Shown here one piece after another: positions 1 through 5,716 of a DNA stretch of 6,485 bases (positions are counted from its first letter, which is position 1; the number at the start of each line of letters is the position of its first letter). Where the stretch lies: NCBI GenBank assembly GCA_031258755.1, contig JAIRMK010000008.1, forward strand, positions 1 to 6,485, in the 5' to 3' direction. Below the pieces are notes generated by a model that made no database searches, had not been told where the DNA came from, and saw only the letters and a program-made list of their open reading frames with translations. The stretch is from Prevotellaceae bacterium (GTDB lineage: Bacteria > Bacteroidota > Bacteroidia > Bacteroidales > UBA932). Position numbers and translations under genes: made by a program.

Positions 1-120
1 GGCGACAACGAGCACCACAAGATTGAAGGCATCTTCAAAGCCCTTGCCCGCAGCATCAAAATGGCCGTCCGCCGCGACATCTACCGCTACGAACTGCCAT
101 CCACGAAAGGAACGCTTTAG
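1..120 (+). CDS. hisB: Imidazoleglycerol-phosphate dehydratase, C-terminal end (partial)
   Basis: The first 39 codons read in frame 1 give the end of HisB, which dehydrates imidazoleglycerol phosphate to imidazoleacetol phosphate in cytoplasmic histidine synthesis. Visible hallmarks are the metal-site segment GDNEHHKIEGIFKALARS near the left edge and the typical HisB ending PSTKGTL before a TAG stop. In many Bacteroidota HisB is fused to an N-terminal histidinol-phosphatase domain; that part lies outside the window, so fusion cannot be judged. The gene is followed by a toxin-antitoxin cassette and then hisH on the same strand. Its last 20 or so bases recur imperfectly at 517-536, which suggests the cassette was inserted at the hisB 3' end. 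Confidence 0.93.
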   Translation, partial: GDNEHHKIEGIFKALARSIKMAVRRDIYRYELPSTKGTL

Positions 121-121
121 C
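101..121 (+). repeat. Left copy of imperfect direct repeat flanking the TA cassette (hisB 3' end)
   Basis: This 21-base stretch covers the last codons and stop of hisB. It matches 517-536 with one single-base gap and two substitutions: both copies share CCACGAA, then AACGCT, then TAGC. The copies lie 416 bp apart and bracket the antitoxin gene and toxin remnant. Seen directly in the sequence; the interpretation as an insertion boundary is inference. Confidence 0.6.
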
Positions 122-122
122 G

Positions 123-146
123 GGATTAAAGGATTAAGGGATAAGA
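123..146 (+). repeat. Three imperfect 8-bp tandem repeats after hisB
   Basis: GGATTAAA, GGATTAAG and GGATAAGA follow one another directly after the hisB stop. The array is short and noncoding. It may be a product of replication slippage or a small intergenic repeat; no function is visible. Confidence 0.5.
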
Positions 147-155
147 ATTTTTTTG

Positions 156-163
156 TATTTTTG
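156..163 (+). promoter_or_regulatory. Candidate Bacteroidota -7 promoter element for the antitoxin gene
   Basis: TATTTTTG fits the TAnnTTTG -7 consensus of the Bacteroidota primary sigma factor and lies 24 nt before the antitoxin ATG, implying a short leader. No TTTG -33 element is seen at the usual 19-21 nt spacing, so the call rests on the -7 box and the AT-rich surroundings. Confidence 0.4.
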
Positions 164-187
164 CATTCATATTAAAAATAAATTATC

Positions 188-418
188 ATGCCCAGAATAA
201 CATTGAACATACCGCCACATTCAGGAATACTCCCTACTTTTGACATTTCTGTATATCTGGCGGCAAAGCTCTATGAAGACGAAGTGCTTTCGGCCGGACA
301 GGCTTCCTCGCTGGCCAATTTGTCCAAGCGCGGATTTATTGAGCTAATGGGCAAATATGGCGTTTCGCCGTTCAGCACAAAGGTCGGCGATTTATTGGAG
401 GATATACAAAATGCCTAA
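188..418 (+). CDS. UPF0175 family protein, antitoxin of a UPF0175/DUF3368-type module
   Basis: The 76-residue product matches the UPF0175 family in length and pattern: a short N-terminal beta-like stretch, then YLAAKLYEDEVLSAGQAS (residues 23-40) and LSKRGFIELMGKYGVSPF (45-62), which form the helix-turn-helix-like core, and the acidic ending LLEDIQNA. UPF0175 proteins usually sit directly before a PIN-like DUF3368 ribonuclease and act as its antitoxin; autoregulation is expected from the HTH but not shown here. The 3' end overlaps the start of the toxin reading frame by 8 nt (411-418), the usual coupled layout. The gene appears intact while its toxin is broken. It sits between hisB and hisH, out of functional context, which suggests insertion into the his operon. 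Confidence 0.8.
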   Translation: MPRITLNIPPHSGILPTFDISVYLAAKLYEDEVLSAGQASSLANLSKRGFIELMGKYGVSPFSTKVGDLLEDIQNA

Positions 419-535
419 GGTCGCCGTTATTACGGATACAAGTTGCCTTATCGTATTAACAAAGTTGAACACGTTGGACTTGCTCCGTCAATTGTGAAAG
501 AACTTTTGACGCTATGCCACGAAGAAACGCTGTAG
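411..535 (+). pseudogene. Decayed DUF3368 (PIN-like) toxin: N-terminal fragment plus possible C-terminal remnant
   Basis: From the ATG at 411, overlapping the antitoxin stop, 28 residues read MPKVAVITDTSCLIVLTKLN and then LDLLRQL before a TGA at 495-497. This is the expected start of a DUF3368 toxin, including the DTSCLI motif whose Asp belongs to the PIN active site. Family members are about 150-165 residues, so most of the domain, including the later acidic residues, is missing. In another frame, 494-535 reads VKELLTLCHEETL and stop, which loosely resembles the family's C-terminal helix. An internal deletion of over 300 bp with a frame change would explain both pieces; the C-terminal match is weak. 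The last bases overlap the right copy of the hisB 3'-end repeat. The product cannot be an active nuclease. Confidence 0.65.
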
Positions 536-536
536 C
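517..536 (+). repeat. Right copy of imperfect direct repeat flanking the TA cassette
   Basis: This 20-base copy matches the hisB 3' end at 101-121 apart from one gap and two substitutions, and also ends with a stop codon followed by C (TAGC). It is 25 nt from the hisH ATG. Recombination between the two copies would delete the cassette and leave hisB directly upstream of hisH. Confidence 0.6.
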
Positions 537-560
537 ATCAAGAACTAAAAGTGAAGAGTG

Positions 561-1154
561 ATGATAGCCATTCTGAAATATAATGCGGGAAACACCTGTT
601 CGGTTGATTATGCCTTGCGGCGGCTGGGCGTGGAGCCGGTCATTACCGCAGAACCGGCGCTGTTGCAACAGGCCGACAAGGTTATTTTCCCCGGAGTGGG
701 CGAAGCGTGCACCACCATGGAGCACCTCAGGGCGCACGGCCTCGACCGGCTCATCAAGGGGCTCCGGCAGCCGGTGCTGGGCGTCTGCTTAGGCATGCAA
801 CTGATGTGCCGCCACTCGGAAGAGGGCGATGTGGACTGCCTGCATATTTTCGACAGCGACGTCCGGCGGTTTGTTCCGCAAAAGCACGAAGACAAGGTGC
901 CGCATGTGGGATGGAATACACTCTCCGGCGCTCGCAGTCCCCTGTTCGGCGAGGCGTTGGAAGGCCGCTTTGTGTATTTCGTCCACAGTTACTATGTGCC
1001 ACTAAACCCTTGCACGGTGGCCGCCACCGACTACATTCTTCCGTTCAGCGCGGCGTTGCACAAGGATAACTTTTATGCCGTGCAGTTCCATCCCGAAAAA
1101 TCGGGCGCGGCGGGCGAAGCCATCCTGAAAAACTTTTTTTGCCTTACCCGATAA
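561..1154 (+). CDS. hisH: Imidazole glycerol phosphate synthase, glutamine amidotransferase subunit
   Basis: HisH hydrolyses glutamine and channels ammonia to HisF, which forms imidazoleglycerol phosphate and AICAR in histidine synthesis. The 197-residue protein is a normal-length class I glutamine amidotransferase. It shows the IGPS start MIAILKYNAGNTCSV, the oxyanion strand FPGVGEA (43-49), the nucleophile Cys76 in GVCLGMQL, HSYYV (142-146), and the catalytic pair His177 and Glu179 in QFHPEKS. I chose ATG 561 over the adjacent in-frame GTG 558 because HisH proteins begin at this Met. It lies 440 nt after hisB, with a toxin-antitoxin cassette between, and converges on era. hisA, hisF and hisIE do not follow, so the partner HisF must be encoded elsewhere. 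The gene looks richer in G+C than the exb genes at the other end. Confidence 0.95.
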   Translation: MIAILKYNAGNTCSVDYALRRLGVEPVITAEPALLQQADKVIFPGVGEACTTMEHLRAHGLDRLIKGLRQPVLGVCLGMQLMCRHSEEGDVDCLHIFDSDVRRFVPQKHEDKVPHVGWNTLSGARSPLFGEALEGRFVYFVHSYYVPLNPCTVAATDYILPFSAALHKDNFYAVQFHPEKSGAAGEAILKNFFCLTR

Positions 1155-1243
1155 TTACAAAAATTCTTTTCACCTTGGATTGAAGGCACATTTACTATTG
1201 TTAGCTTAAATTTTTATTGATTTTAGCCACCCCGGCCTCTTAC

Positions 1244-2128
1244 CTACTCCTGAATATAGCCGAATTGGCGCAGTTTTTTGGGGTCTTCACGCCAGCTGGG
1301 ATTTACTTTCACAAAAAGCCGGAGAAAGACTTTCTTTTCGAAAAAGTTTTCCATGTCTTTGCGTGCCTGCGTGCCTGTTTTTTTCAGCATGAGGCCCTGC
1401 CGCCCAATAAGAATGCCTTTCTGCGAGTCGCGCGCCACGTGGATTACCGCCTCAATGGTATACTTGTCGTCATCTTCCTTAAAACGGTCAATCACCACTT
1501 CTGTGCAATAAGGAATTTCCTTGTCGTAGTTCACCAATATTTTTTCGCGGATGATTTCAGACGCGAAGAAACGCAGATTGCGGTCGGTGAGGGCGTCCTT
1601 GTCGAAATAGGCAGGACTTTCGGGCAGGAGCGACAAAATGCGTTTGAATACGCCGTCGACATTAAATTTTTCACGTGCCGAAACCGGATAAATTATCGCG
1701 CGCGGCAACAGGTTTCGCCATACTTCCACCAACTGGTCTAAGTCGCCGGCATTGGTAAGGTCGATTTTATTGACGGCCAAAATCACCGGGATGTCAATGT
1801 CACGCAGGCGGGTAATGTAGTCGCTGTTCTTGTCGTATTTTTCCACCACATCGGTGACGTAGAGAATTACATCGGCATCACCAATGGCAGTATCTACAAA
1901 TCTCATCATTGATTCCTGCAGTTTATAATGCGGCTTTAGGATGCCCGGCGTGTCGGAAAAAACCACCTGAAAGTCCTCGCCGTTTACCAAGCCCATAATG
2001 CGGTGGCGCGTGGTCTGCGCCTTCGCTGTGATGATAGACAGTTTTTCGCCCACCAGCACATTCATCAGGGTGGACTTGCCCACATTGGGGTTTCCTATAA
2101 TATTTACAAAGCCCGATTTATGCATCAT
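1244..2128 (-). CDS. era: GTPase Era, 30S ribosome assembly factor
   Basis: Era is an essential GTPase that binds the 3' end of 16S rRNA and promotes 30S maturation. The 294-residue product has the full family layout: G1 GNPNVGKST (12-20), G2 in AQTTRHRI (37-44), G3 DTPG (59-62), G4 NKID (120-123) and G5 SAR (150-152), then a C-terminal KH RNA-binding domain with the GxxG-type loop in GILIGRQG (238-245) and the family ending WREDPKKLRQFGY (279-291). The presence of the KH domain separates it from Der and other GTPases. Two Met codons lie in tandem (2128 and 2125), and the first forms an ATGA overlap with the rluB stop, so translation is probably coupled. It ends 89 nt from the convergent hisH stop; no clear hairpin terminator is seen between them. 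Confidence 0.97.
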   Translation of the reverse strand: MMHKSGFVNIIGNPNVGKSTLMNVLVGEKLSIITAKAQTTRHRIMGLVNGEDFQVVFSDTPGILKPHYKLQESMMRFVDTAIGDADVILYVTDVVEKYDKNSDYITRLRDIDIPVILAVNKIDLTNAGDLDQLVEVWRNLLPRAIIYPVSAREKFNVDGVFKRILSLLPESPAYFDKDALTDRNLRFFASEIIREKILVNYDKEIPYCTEVVIDRFKEDDDKYTIEAVIHVARDSQKGILIGRQGLMLKKTGTQARKDMENFFEKKVFLRLFVKVNPSWREDPKKLRQFGYIQE

Positions 2129-3210
2129 TCATACGCGCCCATGCGCAACATGGTAACTTCCTGCTCCGTTAAAAACCGCCACTGTCCGCGTTTCAGGCTC
2201 TTTTTGGTGATGCCGGCGAAATATACGCGGTCGAGTTTCTTGACCCTGTACCCCAGATATTCAAACATCCGGCGCACAATGCGGTTTCGTCCGGAGTGTA
2301 TTTCAAGTCCCACCTGCGTGAGGTCGCCATCGACATACGACGCCATGTCGGCTTGCGCCAGGCCATCTTCCAATTCCACGCCTTCCACCAACTTTTTCAA
2401 GTCAGATTGTTTCAAATTTTTGTCTAAAAACACATGGTACACTTTTTTCCGATTATACGAGGGATGCGTCAATTGCTCCGCAAGATTTCCATCATTGGAA
2501 AAAAGCAGCACACCTGTGGTATTCCGGTCTAACCGCCCTATGGGAAATACCCGTTCCGGACATTTTTCGCTACTGATAAGATCCGTTACCATGTTTTCGG
2601 CATGTGGGTCGCCGGTGGTTGTCACGTAGTCTTTGGGTTTGTTCATGACAATATACACCTTCCGCTCGCCTTTCATCCGTTCGCCGTTAAAGCGCACGTC
2701 GTCTGTGGGTTTTACTTTCACGCCCAGCTCCGTAACCACTTTCCCATTCACCGACACCAAGCCTGCCGTAATGTACTCATCGGCTTCGCGGCGCGAACAA
2801 ATGCCCGAATTGGCAATAAATTTATTCAAGCGCACTTCTTCCTTTTCCGGCTTTAGCTTGGCTTCTTTACGGGCAGGCTTGCCGACATCTTTACTGTGCA
2901 ATGTTTTCCTGTCCTGCCGTTCTTCACCATATTTGGAACGACTGCTACGATACGGTCTCTCCTCATCACGCTTCGGACGACCGCTGCGATACGGTCTCTC
3001 CTCATCACGCTTCGGACGACTACTGCGAAACGGTCTCTCCTCGTCACGCTTCGGACGACTGCTGCGATACGGTCTCTCCTCATCACGCTTCGGACGACCA
3101 CTGCGAAACGGGGCACGGTCATCATCTCTTTTCAGGCGGCCGGGACGCGATGGCCTGTCTTCATTATATTTCAAACGATTATGATTATTTTTGGGATATG
3201 CTGTTTTCAT
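2125..3210 (-). CDS. rluB: RluB-type 23S rRNA pseudouridine synthase with Arg-rich repetitive N-terminal extension
   Basis: The C-terminal part is an RsuA/RluB/RluE/RluF-family pseudouridine synthase: an S4 RNA-binding domain (about 126-172, VRLNKFIANSGICSRREADE), then the catalytic domain (about 183-345) with the catalytic Asp228 in GRLDRNTTG and the late motif SGRNRIVRRMFEYLGY (306-321). RluB modifies a uridine in 23S rRNA; the exact site is inferred from family, and RluE or RluF specificity is not excluded. Residues 1-125 are a charged, probably disordered tail, in which four 13-residue units of the RPKRDEERPYRSS type occupy 39-90 with degenerate units on both sides. Such tails are common in Bacteroidota homologues and probably add nonspecific RNA affinity. 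A -7 promoter element lies 19 nt upstream, and the stop overlaps the era start. Confidence 0.9.
   Translation of the reverse strand: MKTAYPKNNHNRLKYNEDRPSRPGRLKRDDDRAPFRSGRPKRDEERPYRSSRPKRDEERPFRSSRPKRDEERPYRSGRPKRDEERPYRSSRSKYGEERQDRKTLHSKDVGKPARKEAKLKPEKEEVRLNKFIANSGICSRREADEYITAGLVSVNGKVVTELGVKVKPTDDVRFNGERMKGERKVYIVMNKPKDYVTTTGDPHAENMVTDLISSEKCPERVFPIGRLDRNTTGVLLFSNDGNLAEQLTHPSYNRKKVYHVFLDKNLKQSDLKKLVEGVELEDGLAQADMASYVDGDLTQVGLEIHSGRNRIVRRMFEYLGYRVKKLDRVYFAGITKKSLKRGQWRFLTEQEVTMLRMGAYE
2941..3096 (-). repeat. Four 39-bp in-frame tandem repeats in rluB
   Basis: Four contiguous 39-bp units differ at only a few bases and encode RPKRDEERP(Y/F)RS(S/G). The shared core ACGGTCTCTCCTC (A or G) TCACGC starts at 2952, 2991, 3030 and 3069 on the plus strand, exactly 39 bp apart. 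Less conserved units continue on both sides (RSKYGEER and RLKRDDDR). There are no spacers. The high DNA identity suggests recent expansion by slippage or unequal recombination, without frame loss because 39 is divisible by three. Confidence 0.95.
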
Positions 3211-3228
3211 AAAAATTTATTTTCGGCG

Positions 3229-3236
3229 CAAAGTTA
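3229..3236 (-). promoter_or_regulatory. Candidate Bacteroidota -7 promoter element for rluB-era
   Basis: On the minus strand the sequence reads TAACTTTG followed by CGCC, a perfect TAnnTTTG -7 box, 18 nt before the rluB ATG. No good -33 TTTG is seen at standard spacing. It would drive rluB and, through the overlap, era. Confidence 0.5.
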
Positions 3237-3291
3237 GTTCTTTTAAATGAAAAATGCTTACTTTTACCATTTGAAATTCATCATTTTCTAC

Positions 3292-4539
3292 ATGAAACTT
3301 ATACCGTCATTAGTCCGGGAAAACTTTAAAGTGTCGCTTACGGCCGTTAGCACTAATCGTTTGCGGTCTATTCTTACCATTCTTATTATTACTTTCGGGA
3401 TTATGGCGCTGGTGGGTATCCTCACGGCGATTGACGCATTAAAAATGTCGATCACCGAAAATTTCAGCCTCATGGGCGCCAACACTTTTTCTATTCAAAG
3501 CCGGGGAAACAATTACCAAGTCATGGGCAAGCGGGTGCGCAAACGCAATTTCGAACATATTTCCTTTCAGCAAGCGATGGATTTTCGCGAGCGCTACACG
3601 TTTCCTGCAGCGGTTACCATACGAACGTCCATCACAGGCGTGGCTACCGTGAAGCGTGAAGGCGAACAGACAAATCCCAATATTTATGTGTCGGGCGTCA
3701 CCGAAAATATGACAATTACCGGCGGAGTAGAAATTGACAAAGGGCGTATGATTTCCGCACAGGAAGTGGAAGGCGGAAGTTTTGTCACGGTGATTGGACA
3801 GGACATTGTGAATGCGCTTTTCAAAAAAACAGATCCGATTGATCAATATGTATCCGTTGGCGGAAGCCGTTACCGTGTAGTAGGCACTTTTAAATATAAG
3901 GGTTCCGGCTTTGGCGGCGGCCCCGACCGCACCATGGCAATTCCGGTAACCAATGCCCGCAGTGTGTTTTCACGTCCCAACCAAAATTTCGTTATTGAAG
4001 TAAACCCGCTGTACCCCGAATCGTTCGATCACGCCATCAGTGAAGCGGAAGCCCTGTTCCGGCAGGTGCGCCGATTATCGCCCAACAATGAAAACGACTT
4101 CAATATTGAGCGTAGTGATACACTTATCAACATGATGTTGGACATGATAAGTTATGCAACTATTGCAGCCATTATTATAGGGCTCATTACGATACTCGGC
4201 GCGGCGGTAGGCCTCATGAATATTATGCTGGTGTCGGTGTCGGAGCGAACGCGTGAAATCGGCACGCGCAAGGCCATTGGCGCCAAATCGGGTACTATCA
4301 AACAGCAATTTTTATTCGAGTCGATTGTGATTGGACAGATAGGCGGACTGCTCGGTATCGTGCTTGGCATTATCATAGGCAATGCCATATCCATGCTGAT
4401 CGGGACATCATTCATCATTCCCTGGTTATGGATTTTGCTTGCTGTAACGCTTTGTTTTTTCGTGAGTATTGCTTCAGGATATATTCCGGCTATCCGCGCT
4501 GCCCAGCTTGATCCTATCGAAGCCTTGCGCTATGAGTAG
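3292..4539 (+). CDS. MacB/FtsX-family ABC transporter permease (no ATPase domain)
   Basis: The 415-residue inner-membrane protein has the MacB-type layout: one transmembrane helix near the N-terminus (about 24-46), a large periplasmic MacB_PCD-like domain (about 50-285) with the motif VIGQDIVNALF (167-177), then three C-terminal helices of the FtsX domain (about 289-315, 343-369, 376-398). The cytoplasmic coupling segment SERTREIGTRKAIGAK (317-332) and the ending DPIEALRYE are typical of this family. Such permeases work with a LolD/MacB-like ATPase in mechanotransmission, export or lipoprotein handling; the substrate is unknown here. I prefer ATG 3292 over the in-frame ATG 3247 because MKLIPSLVRENFKVSLTA looks like the family's start and the extra 15 residues overlap a possible promoter (TACTTTTA at 3259-3266). 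No ATPase gene is adjacent. It is divergent from rluB and stops 4 nt from the end of the tonB-like gene. Confidence 0.9.
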   Translation: MKLIPSLVRENFKVSLTAVSTNRLRSILTILIITFGIMALVGILTAIDALKMSITENFSLMGANTFSIQSRGNNYQVMGKRVRKRNFEHISFQQAMDFRERYTFPAAVTIRTSITGVATVKREGEQTNPNIYVSGVTENMTITGGVEIDKGRMISAQEVEGGSFVTVIGQDIVNALFKKTDPIDQYVSVGGSRYRVVGTFKYKGSGFGGGPDRTMAIPVTNARSVFSRPNQNFVIEVNPLYPESFDHAISEAEALFRQVRRLSPNNENDFNIERSDTLINMMLDMISYATIAAIIIGLITILGAAVGLMNIMLVSVSERTREIGTRKAIGAKSGTIKQQFLFESIVIGQIGGLLGIVLGIIIGNAISMLIGTSFIIPWLWILLAVTLCFFVSIASGYIPAIRAAQLDPIEALRYE

Positions 4540-4543
4540 TCGC

Positions 4544-5278
4544 TTATTTTAATTTGAACACATACGTGATTGTGCCCATTTGCAGGGGGGGTGAACTGAG
4601 ATCGGTATTGAACAATGTCTTCCGGGCGGCTTCTTCCGCCGCTCTCCACAATGCCGCATCCTGTATGGTAGTGCCGATGGTACGGGCTTGTGCTTTGGTA
4701 ACATGTCCCTTTTGGTTTACCGTGATTTCAACCACTACACGCCCCGCCCTGTTAGAAGTATTAACCGGTTGTTCCAACCTGCCCATGATATTGCGACCGC
4801 TTAAATTAAACGTCGGCACTTCATCGCTCGCACCGGCATTCGGCACATGATCGCCGGCAAACAAAGCCTTGCTGTCAATATGTTCTCCCGACGCATTACC
4901 GACATTTGTGCCCACATCATCACTGCGGAATATGGAACGTTTATCAATTTCTACCGGTTTAGGTTTTTCTATCGGAACGTCCACATCCCCGCTTTGGTCA
5001 TCAATTTCCGTCTTTTCTGTGGGCTCCTGAGGTACATCTTCTATTTTTTTACCGGTAAGCAAAGGTTTAATTTCAAAGCGTTCTGTTTTCACTTCAACAT
5101 GTTCGGGTTCGGGCTCAACCAACACCTCTATCTGCATCAACGGCAATACCACGGTATTGCTTATGAAAATCATTTTGAAGCATACCACAAATACCAATAA
5201 ATGCAAGAGTACAGTGACCAGTACTCCTGTAAAGCGACTTTTCCCATTCCCTGTGCTATGTAATACGAATGATGACAT
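4544..5278 (-). CDS. tonB: TonB-family energy transducer
   Basis: The product links the ExbB-ExbD proton channel to outer-membrane TonB-dependent receptors. Of 244 residues, 1-16 are cytoplasmic, 17-38 form a signal-anchor helix with a central His26 (matching the functional His in the TonB anchor), about 50-155 are an acidic, Pro- and Glu/Lys-containing periplasmic linker, and 156-244 are a TonB C-terminal domain with GRVVVEITVNQKGHVTKA (179-196), a helix rich in Ala (AALWRAAEEAARK) and the final strand GTITYVFKLK. The start is ATG 5278; the upstream in-frame codon at 5287 is TTG. The gene begins 20 nt after exbD. The Tyr-Pro motif preceding the domain in enterobacterial TonB is not seen (LEQPVNTSNRAG at 168-179). 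Whether it serves TonB receptors or another envelope task cannot be told from sequence alone. Confidence 0.87.
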   Translation of the reverse strand: MSSFVLHSTGNGKSRFTGVLVTVLLHLLVFVVCFKMIFISNTVVLPLMQIEVLVEPEPEHVEVKTERFEIKPLLTGKKIEDVPQEPTEKTEIDDQSGDVDVPIEKPKPVEIDKRSIFRSDDVGTNVGNASGEHIDSKALFAGDHVPNAGASDEVPTFNLSGRNIMGRLEQPVNTSNRAGRVVVEITVNQKGHVTKAQARTIGTTIQDAALWRAAEEAARKTLFNTDLSSPPLQMGTITYVFKLK

Positions 5279-5298
5279 GGACTTCAACTTGTGATTTT

Positions 5299-5709
5299 CT
5301 ATTCGGGAAAAGTAACCAAAATAATTTTATAATGATTACGTTTTGCTATGTTCATTACATTTACCAACTGTTCTGCAGGCACACTCCTATCGACATGCAA
5401 TGAAACGACAGGGTCTTCTTCATTCTTCAATTCCTCCTGTAACTGCGGCTCTACATTACTCCATGGAATGGCTTCTTTTCCGTTAACATGATAAGTAAAT
5501 AAATTCTCATCCACATGATGTTTTATCGAAATAGATACGCCCGATTTCGTCGAAATCTGGTTGGTACTTTTCGGCAACAGTAATTTCAAGGCATTCGGGC
5601 TGATTAAGGTAGAAGTAACCAGGAAAAATATCAGCAACAGAAATACCAGATCGGCCATTGACGAACTGTTGAAAGACGAATCTATCTTTAGTCTTGATTT
5701 TATTGCCAT
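5299..5709 (-). CDS. exbD: Biopolymer transport protein ExbD
   Basis: The 136-residue protein has the ExbD/TolR layout: a short cytoplasmic N-terminus with basic residues, one transmembrane helix (about 19-41, MADLVFLLLIFFLVTSTLI) carrying the proton-carrying Asp20, and a periplasmic domain (about 43-136) with the family feature VSLHVDRSVPAEQLVNVMN in place of the usual Asp-rich strand-helix. It forms the proton channel with ExbB and energises the TonB-like protein. It begins 7 nt after exbB and ends 20 nt before tonB, so the three genes form one operon. The Ser-Ser-Ser run (15-17) before the helix and the segment SPNALKLLLPKS resemble Bacteroidota ExbD proteins. TolR is the main alternative, but the TonB-type partner downstream favours ExbD. 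Confidence 0.92.
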   Translation of the reverse strand: MAIKSRLKIDSSFNSSSMADLVFLLLIFFLVTSTLISPNALKLLLPKSTNQISTKSGVSISIKHHVDENLFTYHVNGKEAIPWSNVEPQLQEELKNEEDPVVSLHVDRSVPAEQLVNVMNIAKRNHYKIILVTFPE

Positions 5710-5716
5710 GACTTTA

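Noticed and set aside
456..895. Open frames on the minus strand over the cassette end and hisH
   Set aside because: They are complementary to hisH, whose catalytic motifs are complete, and the predicted proteins have no recognisable features.
1155..1243. Possible bidirectional terminator between hisH and era
   Set aside because: Only a 4-bp stem (CCTT/AAGG near 1182-1195) could be formed; no GC-rich hairpin with a T-run is visible.
1217..1741. 174-residue open frame on the plus strand
   Set aside because: It is antisense to era, which has every GTPase and KH motif; the predicted protein shows no recognisable domain.
2003..2629. 208-residue open frame on the plus strand spanning the era-rluB junction
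   Set aside because: It runs antisense to two well-supported genes and shows no family features.
2939..3133. Regular 39-bp direct repeats suggesting a CRISPR array
   Set aside because: The units are contiguous with no spacers, lie in frame in the rluB gene and encode a regular peptide repeat.
2633..3237. Several open frames on both strands over the rluB repeats with repetitive translations
   Set aside because: A 39-bp repeat without stops stays open in all frames; these are shadows of the repeat, and the S4 and catalytic domains fix the true frame.
3247..3291. Upstream ATG start for the permease adding 15 residues
   Set aside because: The added residues are unlike the family start and the stretch holds promoter-like sequence; ATG 3292 gives the expected N-terminus.
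4847..5200. 117-residue open frame on the plus strand within tonB
   Set aside because: Antisense to the linker and anchor of the TonB-like protein; no promoter or domain supports it.
5279..5287. Upstream TTG start for the tonB-like gene at 5287
   Set aside because: An ATG three codons later at 5278 is the normal start codon and leaves a reasonable 20-nt gap after exbD.
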